Below the pieces are notes generated by a model that did no database searches, was not told where the DNA came from, and was given only the letters and a program-made list of their open reading frames with translations. From the NCBI GenBank assembly GCA_022496205.1, contig WTXD01000007.1, forward strand, positions 496,001 through 560,000: 64,000 nt of DNA, given 5' to 3'. The stretch comes from Gloeopeniophorella convolvens (lineage: Eukaryota > Basidiomycota > Agaricomycetes > Russulales). The translations under genes and the position numbers were made by a program. Positions 10,493-21,503 of the stretch are shown one piece after another (positions within the stretch are counted from its first letter, which is position 1; every line of letters starts with the position of its first letter).

Positions 10493-13400
10493 CTACGCGA
10501 CTGGCGAAACCAGCATCTCATCGTCCGCATCTGCTCGAACCTCATCTACGAATTCGCGCAAGACTTCACCAAGTTCGAAGATAAGACTATCTCGGTCCCA
10601 CTCTGACCTATGAGCCCAGACGCGCCCTAGACACGTCGCGCGCAGCTGCTCCAGTTGCTCGACGTTTAGCAGGGTCGTCATCTCGCGAAGATCGCTCCGC
10701 AAGCGTGCGAGCGCGTCGTGGTTAAGGTGGAAGTCAGGTAAAGGCGTTGGCTCACGATCGACTTCTATCGGTTCCGGCTCGGGCTCCGGCGTTGACGCTG
10801 GTGCAGCAGCGTCCGACAAATCGCCTGCAACTGGGGGCACTGATGTGGGGAGCGCATCGGGGCTCGGCACGGGAGGCTCAAGGGGTGTGTGGGAGGATTG
10901 CAACTGAGGTTCCAGTGCCGGCTCGGGCTGGATTAACGGCGGTGGCACGGGGCTCGAAGAGTGACGAGCAATTAGGGGTAGTTGTTGGTTGTTCGCCGAA
11001 GGCTCGGAAGGTAGTTCGGCGAAGGGATTCGAGGGTGAGAAGAAACGACGGTGGGGAGGTTGGGATTGGTCAAGATGCGAAGGGGCGGGGTTGAGAAGCG
11101 AGGGGTCGAATCCGCCGCCCATGGAAGAGGGAGGCACGTCAGGTAAAAAGCCACCTTCGTCATTGAGAGCGGCAGGGTCGGGATTGGGCTGTGGAAGGTC
11201 GAAGTGAACGGCAGGGGTGAGTTGACTGTTCGGCCCGGCCGCGTTCATAATGACGTCCTCTTCGCTGTTCATTCTCGAGCGTTTGGCATCGTGGCCATCG
11301 CCATTTTCGTCACCTGATGCCTGCGAACCCCCGCCCGGTCCTGTAGACCTCTGTCTCTTGAGTCTCGCCGCGCGTTCTAGCTTCGTGACATCTGTGATAG
11401 GGATTTCGGGTTGGAGTCCATTGTTTCGGGCACTTCGTCGCAGGCCAGGCGCGCCACTCTCGCTGCCTGCGTCTGCCGCTTGCGCACTTTGTTCTCTCGC
11501 CTTCTCCCGTTCCTTCTTCCGCTCCGCACGGCGCTGACGTTCGCGCACAGCCATGCGTTCGCATTCATTGCGGAACTGTGGGTCGAAATCCTGCATCGAG
11601 ACCTCGGTTGCGGTGTACATCGCCTGAGCACGGTGTAGGCGCTCCAGATCTTCCTGGTGACATACGACTGCGTTATGTACCATCTTCCCGACGTCATTGA
11701 GGAAGTCCTGGGGCGTGAGATAACGATTTTTATGCAATTCCACGTGCATCCGCTCTAGGTCCATATCAAAGAGTTGAGGTAATTCGGACTGTGGCTCTAC
11801 CGGGGCGGGGGCTGGGGGAGGGACCTCAGGCTGTTCCGTAGGAGGGGGAAGGATGCCATTCACGACTTCCGTGTGTTCTTCCACGATTTCGACCACGCCA
11901 TTGGGGCCTTGATGAACATCTATCGTTGCCGTGACTGTTTCGACGATCTGTGTCTCTGTCTGCGCCCGCTGTTCAGGAGCCGGTACAGGAGCGGGGAAAT
12001 GATACTCCTCCTGAAGACAAAGGGGTATAAGAAGCGTCGAGCAGAAGGCGTAGGGATTGGCTTACAGTTGCCCGCTTGGTGAAACGCTTGAATTTCCGTT
12101 TGAGCTCTGTCAATATCGGACCCAGTCTGAACCGCAGAAGAGTAACCAGCTTGTGATCGTTTTCTTCTTGCAGTGCGAGTTCTGCTGCTGTAGGTTGTCT
12201 TGGCTCTGGCGGGGGTGCAAGAGGCAGCTCCTCCAATACGCGCTTCTTTCGCTTCGTGCCGTCTGGGAATTGGTTCGGCGGTCGTTGAACGTCTTTCAGC
12301 AAGCTTTCGAAGAATGCTTCTCTTTGTGCTGCATTTGACCTGGTGATCTCGACACGGTTCTCGCGCGTTGGGCCAAACCATGCCCGTACGTCACGAGGGA
12401 GAGACATGTAGGCGCCGTCAACAACAGCGAGAAGTAGGATGGGATCAGTGGGAGCCAAGGTATCCAACATCGCGCGGACTGTGTTGCGGCTGGTCTCAGA
12501 CACAGCAGTGCACCAACCTAGAAGAGAGGGTATGTAGATGATGGATGGCTGATGTCGCTTGGCTTCTACGAAGAGCTGAACTATTGCAGCCTCGCTCGTC
12601 TACAAGGAAAGGTAATTCTGGGTTAAATTGGGTTTGGCAGAGAAGACCTGAAAACGAACCCGTGTTGAATCAGACAAGAGAGTTCCCAAATCCAGGTTTT
12701 GCACGTGATAGCCCTCGAGGTGGTGAAGTGCAGCGGTACCGACGTAATTCTGGCCCATGCCTACTGGTCCATGGAGGACTATCCTAGGCCGGTAGACGCG
12801 CAGGGTCTCCATAGCTAGTGACCTCCCCATTAGCTACGTCCGGGTCGTGATCGAAAAAAAAACATACACTGCAACATCATCTCACGCTCCAACCCACCGT
12901 CGTGGCCTTCATCCTCCCATTCAGCCTCTTCGAGGGCGGTACGCTTCTTGCTGAGAGGCATAGCCCTATCAAGTGCAGCCTTGGTCTTGTCTAGGGTGTC
13001 AGACAACAGTGGAACGAGCTGCATCGGTAGTGGAGATGCCACAGAAGACGAGGAGCGGGCAGATGAGGGCACAAGTTCTGAGGACCCTCACAGTCAACAG
13101 TCAGCACGCAGATGTGATGAGTGACATACTTTTGACAGAGATCATGAAATCCCGTAGCTCAACCTCAATTGTCTCTGGCTTGAGTAACAAGCGATCATTG
13201 GACTTGTAAATTTGAGGATATCGCCGCTGGACAGCATTCAGGGCAGCCTCTGTACATAGTGCCTTGCAACAGAGAAGGTAAAAATAAGTGCAAAACCGAG
13301 TGAGACCGACATACCCGTAAATCGGCGCCTCCATAACCTTTCGTGAGCTTGGCCAGACCAGCGACTTGTTCTTCGCCCTTCTCGCCTTCCCATCCCGCCC

Positions 13401-15271
13401 ACTTCTTCGTCATGATTCGCAAAATCTTATTCCGAGCTTGAAGTGACGGGAGCGAGAAGTAGAACTCTCGATCGAATCGTCCGGGCCGTCGTAGTGCGGG
13501 ATCGACGGCATCCGGTCTGTTTGTGGCACCGATGACGACGACCTGTCCGCGACCATCCATGCCATCCATTAACGCAAGCAAGGTTGAGACGATGGAGGCA
13601 TGGATTTGATCCTGCTTGGATGAGCGCACGGGGGCGAGTCCATCGATCTCATCGAAGAATATGATGCTGGGTTGGCAGTTTCTCGCTTCTTCGAACAGGA
13701 GGCGAAGCTGGCGTTCTGCCTCACCAACCCATTTAGAAAGGACATCCGCGCCCTTACGCATGAAGAATGCTGCTATATGTTAGGAGCCGCATGCATGCGA
13801 GTGGTGACAATGCTTACATATGCCTTTGCCGTTAGAACGGCAACTGGCTGCAAGAGCACGGGCAAGGAGTGTCTTACCCGTACCCGGAGGTCCGTGAAAG
13901 AGCACTCCGCGAGGTGGGGTGAGACCAAATTTTTGGAAGACCTCAGGGTAGAGTAAGGGAAGGAGAGTCATCTCCTTCAAGGAGTTGATGTCTGGCCACT
14001 GTTAGGAAGCGTAGACGTGCGATGGAGATGGAGACACACGGTCATCTAAACCGCCTACTTCATCGAAGGTGACGTTCTGATTCACCCCCAACGGGTCGGC
14101 ATCCGCAAGAGCTGAAAGAAATTCATCTGTACATTGTTCATAGGAGCGTCGGGGAGACTCACCAGCGTCACCGACCTTACCGAAGTTAGCTGGCGTGCCT
14201 GCAGCGGCGGCCAGATCTCCCGGAAGAATCCCTCCAACCCCGCCCGTAAACGCTGCGCCACCGAGACCTTTCCGCGGCGCTCGCGCAGGCGCATCCGAGT
14301 CCTACGTGGCCTGAGCATTCCAGCAACAGAATGCAGCAGATGTCACGCACCGAATCGTCCCCCGGAAGACCCAGAAATCGACTGAGCTCAGCACCATTTG
14401 CACTCCAACCTGGACCTTTCTTAGCTGCGCTACGATTCCAGTTGCTTCGTCCGCCGCCACCTCTACCGAAGTTGGGTTTTGGTGGTGCGGAGGGTATTTC
14501 GTCAAGAGGGGGCGGGATGGCATAGTTCACCTTCGCACGCTGGCGCAGCGCATACGGCTTTCCATCGCTTGGCAGGATCTCGTCGTCCCCATCAGGATCG
14601 CCATTGACCTCAATGCCGCCATCCGCGTCCTCATCGTCGTTAATGGCGATGTCGGACGAAGCCTCTGGCACGGCATCCGCCATCGAGTCGTCTGCGGAGT
14701 CATTCGGCTGATCCACATCCACATAGCCGTCTGCGTCATCCTCTTCGCGAGTACTTCGGCGCGACCGCAGACCAGGACGCCTGCTCTCGCGTGCCTGTGA
14801 GCGAGATGAGGATGCGGCCGGTCCGCGACGAAGTCGCCGACCTCCTCTGTCCTTCGGAGGTTCAGGTTTCTTGCTTTGACTACGAGTGGCATAGCGGCGT
14901 CCGCTGTTGGACTCGCCCTCGTCGCTACTGAGGACTACATTGGCATTCCGGGGGCGAAGCCTTCTGGTTGCCGGGCGTGTGTCTTCCTCGTCTTCAAAGT
15001 CCGCCGGGCCGTTGTCGTACTGCTCGTCCTGAACATCTGCTACCGCGAGGGGATCGGGTTCGCTGTCCGACTCCTTGTACTTAGCGAGTGCGACACGCCT
15101 GCCACGGGAGGATCTTCCGTACGCCTTCGGTGGTTGAGGCTCCTCGTCTTCGCCTTCAGCGTCCTCGTCGTGGACACCGTCGAGGTCCATGGAGGCGTTG
15201 CTCTCGTGATACTCCGAGCCTGAAGCCATGCTGTGTGCGTCTCCTATGCTATTTCTGTTGCGGAGTTGCAT
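10493..15271 (-). CDS. YTA7: Yta7/ATAD2-type AAA ATPase with bromodomain
   Basis: Nuclear AAA proteins of this family bind acetylated or unmodified histone tails and remodel or limit H3-containing nucleosomes. The N-terminal 350 or so residues (15271-14200) are acidic and basic low-complexity sequence. The first AAA domain has Walker [10 protein letters not shown] (about 13880-13905) and Walker [10 protein letters not shown] (about 13640-13665), then [20 protein letters not shown] with the sensor and Arg finger. A second AAA-like domain near 12830-12660 has [11 protein letters not shown], where the Walker A Lys is replaced. That is usual for this family, whose second ring is inactive. A bromodomain-like helical region follows (about 11770-11600: [17 protein letters not shown] and [20 protein letters not shown]), then a long Pro/Glu-rich region and a short helical C-terminus ending at 10493. 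Introns interrupt the AAA parts. Confidence 0.9.
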
Positions 15272-16241
15272 GGGGAGGGGATCTTGATCGTGAACGGAGC
15301 ACTGGATGGGATCGGGAAATTGAAACCGTCAACCGTGTGAGACTGTGAACCTGCTGGGTGCTGCAACGAGTAGCTTTCGGGGTGGGGGTCTTGCATGGAA
15401 TATGGAAGCCAAGTCCTGGGCGGTGCAGACTTGACTATCCTAGGTGGAGGCCGCGTCGGACTGGATAAAAGTAAGAGGGGAAGACTAAAGCGAATCGAAA
15501 CGGGCAAAGCGTGACGCAACAAAGGCCCGTCACGCGTTGTGTCCCGTGTCACGCCACGTCACGCTCACCCCTCAACTTGCGTCCTCCTCGCCGACGCCCA
15601 CCCATCCTCAACACCGCCTACGAAGATTTTTTTTCATCGAATGCGATGGGTTCTGTGAGATGCGCAGAGATGACGATCTTCCCGTGTTGATCCATGAAGA
15701 TGGGCGAAACGTTGAAGGTAGTTCGGGCATAGCGATGGGGGTTGAAAACGTGGAGAACACGCTGCATTACAACGGGAGAACATGGTGGATGAGCTGGGGA
15801 GAGGAGCGTCTTTTTGCACCCATCTCCTCGTCGTAACTTGTCCTCGGCCACCCACTCTGCACGCCTCGCGGCCTTTGCCGGCCCGTGTGTGACACGGTCA
15901 CGGGACCGTGATTTGCCCCTAAGTCAGTCTGACACTCCTACTTACTCAACTCCTACTATACGTTACTGCCCTTCACGTCTGCATACACCCACAAAAAGCA
16001 GCAGGACAGCGTGTGTTCTAACTTCCTCGTCCCCGTCCCCAGAATCTACGTTTTTGCTAATGAGTATCTCCAAGTTGCGTCAGAACACCTTGCTTAATTG
16101 AAGTGGTCACGCCGGCGCGGTTCACCGCTTGAGCGCCTTTCCTCTTGCCTCACCACAACGGTCTCCGGCGTCACCTTGGGCTCAAGTTCGTGCCACGTCG
16201 CGTTTTCGACAAAAAGGACGACGGAAACCCGCATCATACAA
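15272..16241. other. Divergent intergenic region, Yta7-like / unknown acidic protein
   Basis: About 970 bases between diverging starts. Open frames here are short and of random composition. I see no repeats or RNA genes, only pyrimidine-rich promoter-like stretches. Confidence 0.4.
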
Positions 16242-18474
16242 ATGGCATCCTCTGCCCTCCCCCAAACCAGTGCGAGGTATGTATTTTGATTTTTGACTCA
16301 GGTTCGTGGGACTTCACTTACGGACGTGCGCAGCTTCATCCAGATTTATGACTCCCTTCCACTAGAGGCTCAGCGTACCCTTCTCGAAACCCATCTCGCA
16401 CCTCTTCTGAACGATCTTCCTGATGCGGTCGCGGCGAAGGTTTCCGGTGCCGCCCAGGAAATGCAAGCGCGCTTCGCGGGTATGCCGAAGCTTGACTACC
16501 TGGCGAAGCGTACTGAGCTCGAAGGGATGCTAAGCGAGCTGGAGAAAGATCAAAAGTTGTCTTCATACATCAGGGATCGCTCTGTGAGAGTTCAGTTACT
16601 CGAAGAAATCATGGATAGCCTCTCCACTTGGGTCAACGACATCTGGACGGTCGTCTTCGAGTATCGGACCAACTTTCGCTTGGGTCATCAATGCCTCCTA
16701 CTCGCCGCAGAGACCGTCAATCGGATGTTTATTCCACACAGAGGGTGCGTATCTTCCCCCTTTTCGTGAATCGTGGATGAGAACGAGGCGACAGGTGCAA
16801 CTGCGCCGTGGTGAACTTATACATCACGACCAAAATCAGACGTCATAAGACAAAGAAGATCGCCAAAATCTTCCGTGTTATCGGTGTTCCCAGCTATGAA
16901 CGCGTTCTGTTCTGGATATGGCGCGATCTCTTCGTCTCAATGCTAGCAAGCAATCCAGGACAGAGACAGGCCATCCCGGGCATGCTGCAAGATATTAGTG
17001 ATGCCGTGGGCTGGCAAGCTCTCCCCAAGATCGTTGTTGGCGGCAGAATGAGTTAGTTAGCTTCACTTCCTAATGCTTCTTGTCTCTGAACGTATCCGAG
17101 ATACAAACTCGCATGAGGCCGGCTATGGCGATGACGACTTCGATGTAGACGACGAGGATTTCGAAGAGGGCGGTATGGACAGCGAAGAAGACACTCTCAC
17201 CGACGACGATGAAGATGCATACGATGATTATTCAGAATGGTCTCCCTTCACCCCGGATCACTGGCCAAGGTCAGCCAACTTTCCAGTCAACGACATTCGC
17301 GACATCGTCCAAGAAACCCTGGTCTCTTGCTTCCAGATCCTGCCTTCTCTCGAGTTATACAATAGTACAAAACGTATAAGTACGGATCCACTGGGTGCTC
17401 AACAGTCTCTCCTCAAAACCGCCGAGTCGAACGCCTTTGCAAGCTCTGACAACTTCGCTGCCGCGCTTAACATCTTCGCTCACGAACGCTCCGCCGATAC
17501 CGTCTTGGACCTCCTTAAGCGCGGTTCACACCTTCTCCGTCCACGCGATACTGCGATCCACCAAGTCGCCCTCAGAGCGCTTTCATTAAAATCTACCCAC
17601 AAGCCCCAGGCCATGAAGATATGCCATGACCAATTACTCGTCGTTGCTCGCGAGCTCCGTGCTGCGCTTTGCGTGCCCTTCTCGCGGCTTTACGATCCTG
17701 TGCGCGTGACAGAGCTCGATGCTCTCCTCAAACAGAGATCCCTATCCCGCGCGAGCAACGTCGAGAGCTGGGTCAGCGCTGTCTCGACTCCCGCATCGAG
17801 CATGCCGAATCCGGTGGCCTTCGCAGCGATGATGATGGGGCTGCCGGTGCCTCCGCCCATCGCAGAGGGAGAGATTGATGGCCCCGAGGAGATCAATATG
17901 ATCGACCTTGAGAAGGACAGAGACCCAGATCTTGACGACCTACGCGAGGAACTCAGACCGCAGTTGAAGTCAAGATTCGAGAGCTGGCAGAGGACAATGC
18001 AGGATGTCGCTAGGAGCGGGAATGCTTTCCGACAGGTGATCGGGGAATTGTTGGCGTTGATGCCCTTCCTTAGCGATAACGAAATCATCGAGGAAATGCT
18101 CGCCCGGTAGGTCGAGTTACTTTGATATACATTTGTGCGAATTGCTGATGCGTCCGAAAAGGCTTTCGGACAAGCCCAGCAAGCACTATATCTACGATGC
18201 GCTCGACTCGGTCCACAGCTTCGTGAAGGATGAGCTGCGCAAAATACAGATACAGCGCGAGAAGCAGAACCGCAAGGAAGCCAAGGCGCAGCGTAGAACG
18301 GCTCAGCAACAGAGAGTGGCGCAGCCATCGAGGAGCACCCAAGCATCCAGCTCCAACGCATCCGCGCAGGCACCTAGCTCGAGTGCGCCTGCGTCCTCGG
18401 CGCCGCATTCTCATGCGGGCCCATCGATGGCACACAGCCGCCCGCCCCCTGGCGGTTTCGATGATGTCGATTAG
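16242..18474 (+). CDS. Unknown protein with acidic domain and charged C-terminal tail
   Basis: The start ATG 16242 gives a short exon that splices (GTATGT..GCGCAG) to the segment SFIQIYDSLPLEAQRTLLET, after which the frame stays coding-like. The order is: a helical N-terminal part; a segment with VNLYITTKIRRHKTKKIAKI; a very acidic stretch of Asp/Glu runs (about 17110-17230); and a long helical region resembling alpha-solenoid sequence. A final exon after an intron at about 18109-18162 holds a Lys/Arg/Glu helix and a Ser/Ala/Pro-rich tail ending at TAG 18472-18474. No transmembrane segment is clear. I do not recognise the family. The clean splicing and even coding character over about 650 residues say it is a real gene, probably conserved among basidiomycetes. 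Confidence 0.75.
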
Positions 18475-18693
18475 ATACATGAGTCCCATCGATCAACTGC
18501 CCCATGTCCCGTGTACTTATCACCCTCTCTGAGCCATCCCTGCCGTTACTCTACACATCGTTTGTCAATTTGCCCGCCCTTGCTGCACTTATACAGTCGC
18601 GTCTCCGATGCTTCCTAATATACATCATCCCGGTACTCATACATTCCGTGGCTGTTTATATGTAGTCCCACCTTGTACTCGAGTACATGCGTC

Positions 18694-21290
18694 TCATGCA
18701 GTCACATCAACAAAGACACATTGTTCCCACTTCATCACCTCGCCGCGATACGTGACGCCCTGGACATAAAACCGCACCTCCTTCAAGGTTTTGACGGCAT
18801 CCGGCAGCAGCGCCCAGTCGATGTGGAACCGGTTTGCGCGCCCGTCGAGCCCAGTGGTGCCCACGAACGCCGCTTGCTCGGGCCCCGCGAGCGCTACGCC
18901 TGCGTAAATGTTGAAGTACGCGCACGCCGGGAATGCATGATCCGAGCCGTCGACACGCCAGAGCGGCGTCGGGTCCTCTACTCTGGGCAGCGCGATCGGG
19001 AGCGAGATCGACGGAAACGCCGCGGCGAGCTCCCACATCAAGACGCCGCTTGCGCCGGCGGACCGCGCTTGAAGTCCGCCCAGAGGAGGCGCGGCGATGC
19101 AACGGAGAGCTTGGGATCCGGTGCTGACGCGGCGGGGTAGACCGCGAGCTGGCCCAGGAGGACGGAGAAGTTGAGCGCCTGCGTCGGGTCCTCGGTCGCG
19201 AATCCGATGGCGAGGCCCAGCGCAATGAGCGGGTCCTTTTGAGGCACAGAGAGTGTGAAATCCAGCACCTGGCGTGTCCAGCCGCCCGGTAGGTCCTCCG
19301 CGGCGGATACGGCGGATATGTCCAGGTCAGACACGTTTCCTCTTTGGAGCTTAGCGGAGAGCCCGACATCGAGGTCGACGGAGGGTCCTGTACCGGGCTC
19401 GGTCTTGAAAACGATATGCGCAGTGTACCGGGTGAGTGATGTGATAGTGAGCGATTGGATAGGTAGCCACAAGCAGCGGAAAAAGGCGTCTTCAGCGTCG
19501 GAGCCGGCGGCGCCAAAGGCAACGCGCAGGCTGTTGCCGCCGAGCCACGCGTCATCGAAATGCAACACAGAAGACACGTCTGGGACAGGCTCGGTGGTGC
19601 CCTCCCTATCTTCCCATCGAAGCGCTGGTCGCGGCCAAAGTCGGTCACCGAGCGCGCCCTGCTTGTCGACATCGGTCCAACCTTTTTGAGAACGCGGCAT
19701 GACTTTCTTGCCATTGACAAACCAGGAAAACCCAATTCCTGGAGAAAATGTGGTGGAGAACGGGAGAAGGGCAGGGTCCGGTGGAGGACGGATGGAAAAG
19801 AAATCAGCCAAAGGACGGAAGGGCCCGTGCGGGCAGTCGGAGTCGCCTTCATGGCGCTTCTGCATTGGCGGGACGTCGACCTTCTCACCGGAAACGGCAG
19901 AGCCAATCCACAGCCGCCGCTCGGTCTCCCACCACGACTCCCAGCTGAAACCGGGCTTATCCTGATTGCTTTCCCAGGTCCAGCCCTGGCCGAAGAGCGC
20001 AACACTCAAACCCAGCGAGACCGGCTCTATGTGCTCAAGTGCACGATAACTGCCAAAACCACCACCGCCATGGGATCCACGGCCCCAGACGTCGATGCCA
20101 ACGTAGACGTCTTGCAGCGATTTCGCGCTTCCGTGGCGCGACTGAGCAGATACCAGGGCGGAATCGAGACTCAAGAAGTACTGCGCGCTGAGAGAAGGGA
20201 ATGTGGGCGGCCACTAGGAGTAAGATGGGTCAAACTACATCCCTCAGGGATCAAGTGGGGACCTACAGTGTAATTGGTGAAGAATCCTGTGGATGGCAGG
20301 AAGAAGGGCAGGTTATAGCTGTTTAAACGGTCTTGCCATCGGACCTGACCATTGAAGACCACGCTATCATACCTGGAGAAACGGTGAGCGACAAGGCCAG
20401 CAGCGTATACTCTCACCATATGACTCACCAAATAACTTCGGCGTGTGGACCAATTTTGGCCTTGAGCTCCGCTTCTAAAAGTGAAATCCATGCAGAAACG
20501 GCGCGAGCCTGGCCGATACCGCCCTCTGCGCGAAGATGCCACTCGAAGTTTAGCAGATAACCATCGAACCCGCGTTGCCGTGCCAGGTCCGCGAGTAGAC
20601 GTGCGTAGTGAGGTGACACGGGGACCGCCGAACCCGCGACAGTTGCTGGAACCGCAGGCCCAGTCCTAGAAGCCGGTAATCTGCCAAAGAGCAATCGAAG
20701 GCAATCGGGCTCGCTTTCCACATGCTCAAATATCCTATACATTTTTAGATAATGCAATGCCACCATCGAGATATAACTTACAATGTACCGAGCATCTTGC
20801 TGCCTTGGCGGTGGGCACTCGAAGTCCATCCTGAAGGCGGGATGGTAACTCGATGGTGAGAAAAGCTGACAATGATTATTCAAGCGATAGGATCTGGCGG
20901 AAGACAGCGTACGCACTAGATAAAGCTATCGCACAAGCGCCAAAAGTTGAAGGTGTATGTGGTCTCATCCGGCGTCTCGTAATAGCCACCCTGATTGCAC
21001 ATGGTGAGTTCGGACCACACAAGATCGAGTTGGCGACGTTACTTTGAAGTCGTGGCAGACCTTCGACAGGATGAGCCGTGGATAATCAGACTTCGATAGA
21101 GGCTCGATTATACCAGTAGTCTTCCTCGTGGTTTAGCCGTCGATGGCGAGCGGCGGGGGTGGTAATATGGCACGACGCGATGGGGAATCAGCGATGTGTT
21201 ATCTGACCAGGTATCCAGATCTGCGAGAGAATCGAAGAAAGGGCTTTGATCTCTGGCCAGAAGAGAATGGCCCTTGCCAGAAAGCGGCAT
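18694..21290 (-). CDS. GH85 endo-beta-N-acetylglucosaminidase (ENGase-like), apparent frameshift near the 3' end
   Basis: GH85 enzymes cut the chitobiose core of N-glycans, usually in the cytosol. The start Met at 21290 (MPLSGKGHS) has no signal peptide. Exons join as RGRLL, VCHDFK, GGYYETPDETTYTFNFWRLC, YFSHHRVTIPPSGW and IFEHVE. The catalytic region GYLLNFEWHL (about 20540-20570) carries the Asn and Glu of the family's NxE pair, and a Tyr follows in VIWYDSVVFNGQ. Downstream are VYVGIDVWGRGSHGGGG and LFGQGWTWE, both typical. After RLLWADFK (about 19080-19060) the frame runs into TGA at 19040-19038. The expected continuation (GVLMWELAAAFP..FYVQGVTYRGEV) is in another frame, ending at 18696-18694. 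Either one base is missing, or there is an unusual intron (GTCCGC..GTAG) that would skip a conserved segment. Confidence 0.85.
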
Positions 21291-21503
21291 CTCACAAGTG
21301 AGTCTGTCTGAGTCCGAGTGACTGAGGCGGCGGCTGCGGCTCACAGGTCGATCGTGGCCCGGCCCGACGGGCAACCGTGGGAATTCGCGAAGGGTTCTTC
21401 AAAGTGACGGGGCGGGTTGCCGCGACTCGGTCAACTTGAAGGCGTTCCTCCGCGACCAGTCCCACTCTTGCGTTCACGTAGTCAGTCAGTGCTATCCATC
21501 ATC
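21291..21503. promoter_or_regulatory. Short divergent promoter, ENGase / RNA14
   Basis: Only 213 bases separate the start codons of two diverging genes, so both promoters must share this DNA. No specific factor site is recognised. If the ENGase start were instead the in-frame Met at 21374, the spacer would be 129 bases. Confidence 0.45.

Noticed and set aside
13319..13320. CRISPR or prokaryotic operon features anywhere in the window
   Set aside because: Genes have spliceosomal introns throughout, and no regularly spaced direct repeats were seen.
19000..19080. A normal intron explaining the GH85 frame change
   Set aside because: The two frames switch within about 25 bases, too short for an intron. 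The only longer solution uses a weak GTCCGC donor and deletes a conserved segment.
18707..20005. 432-codon reverse frame
   Set aside because: It is an out-of-frame shadow of the GH85 gene with biased Arg/Ser/Pro composition.
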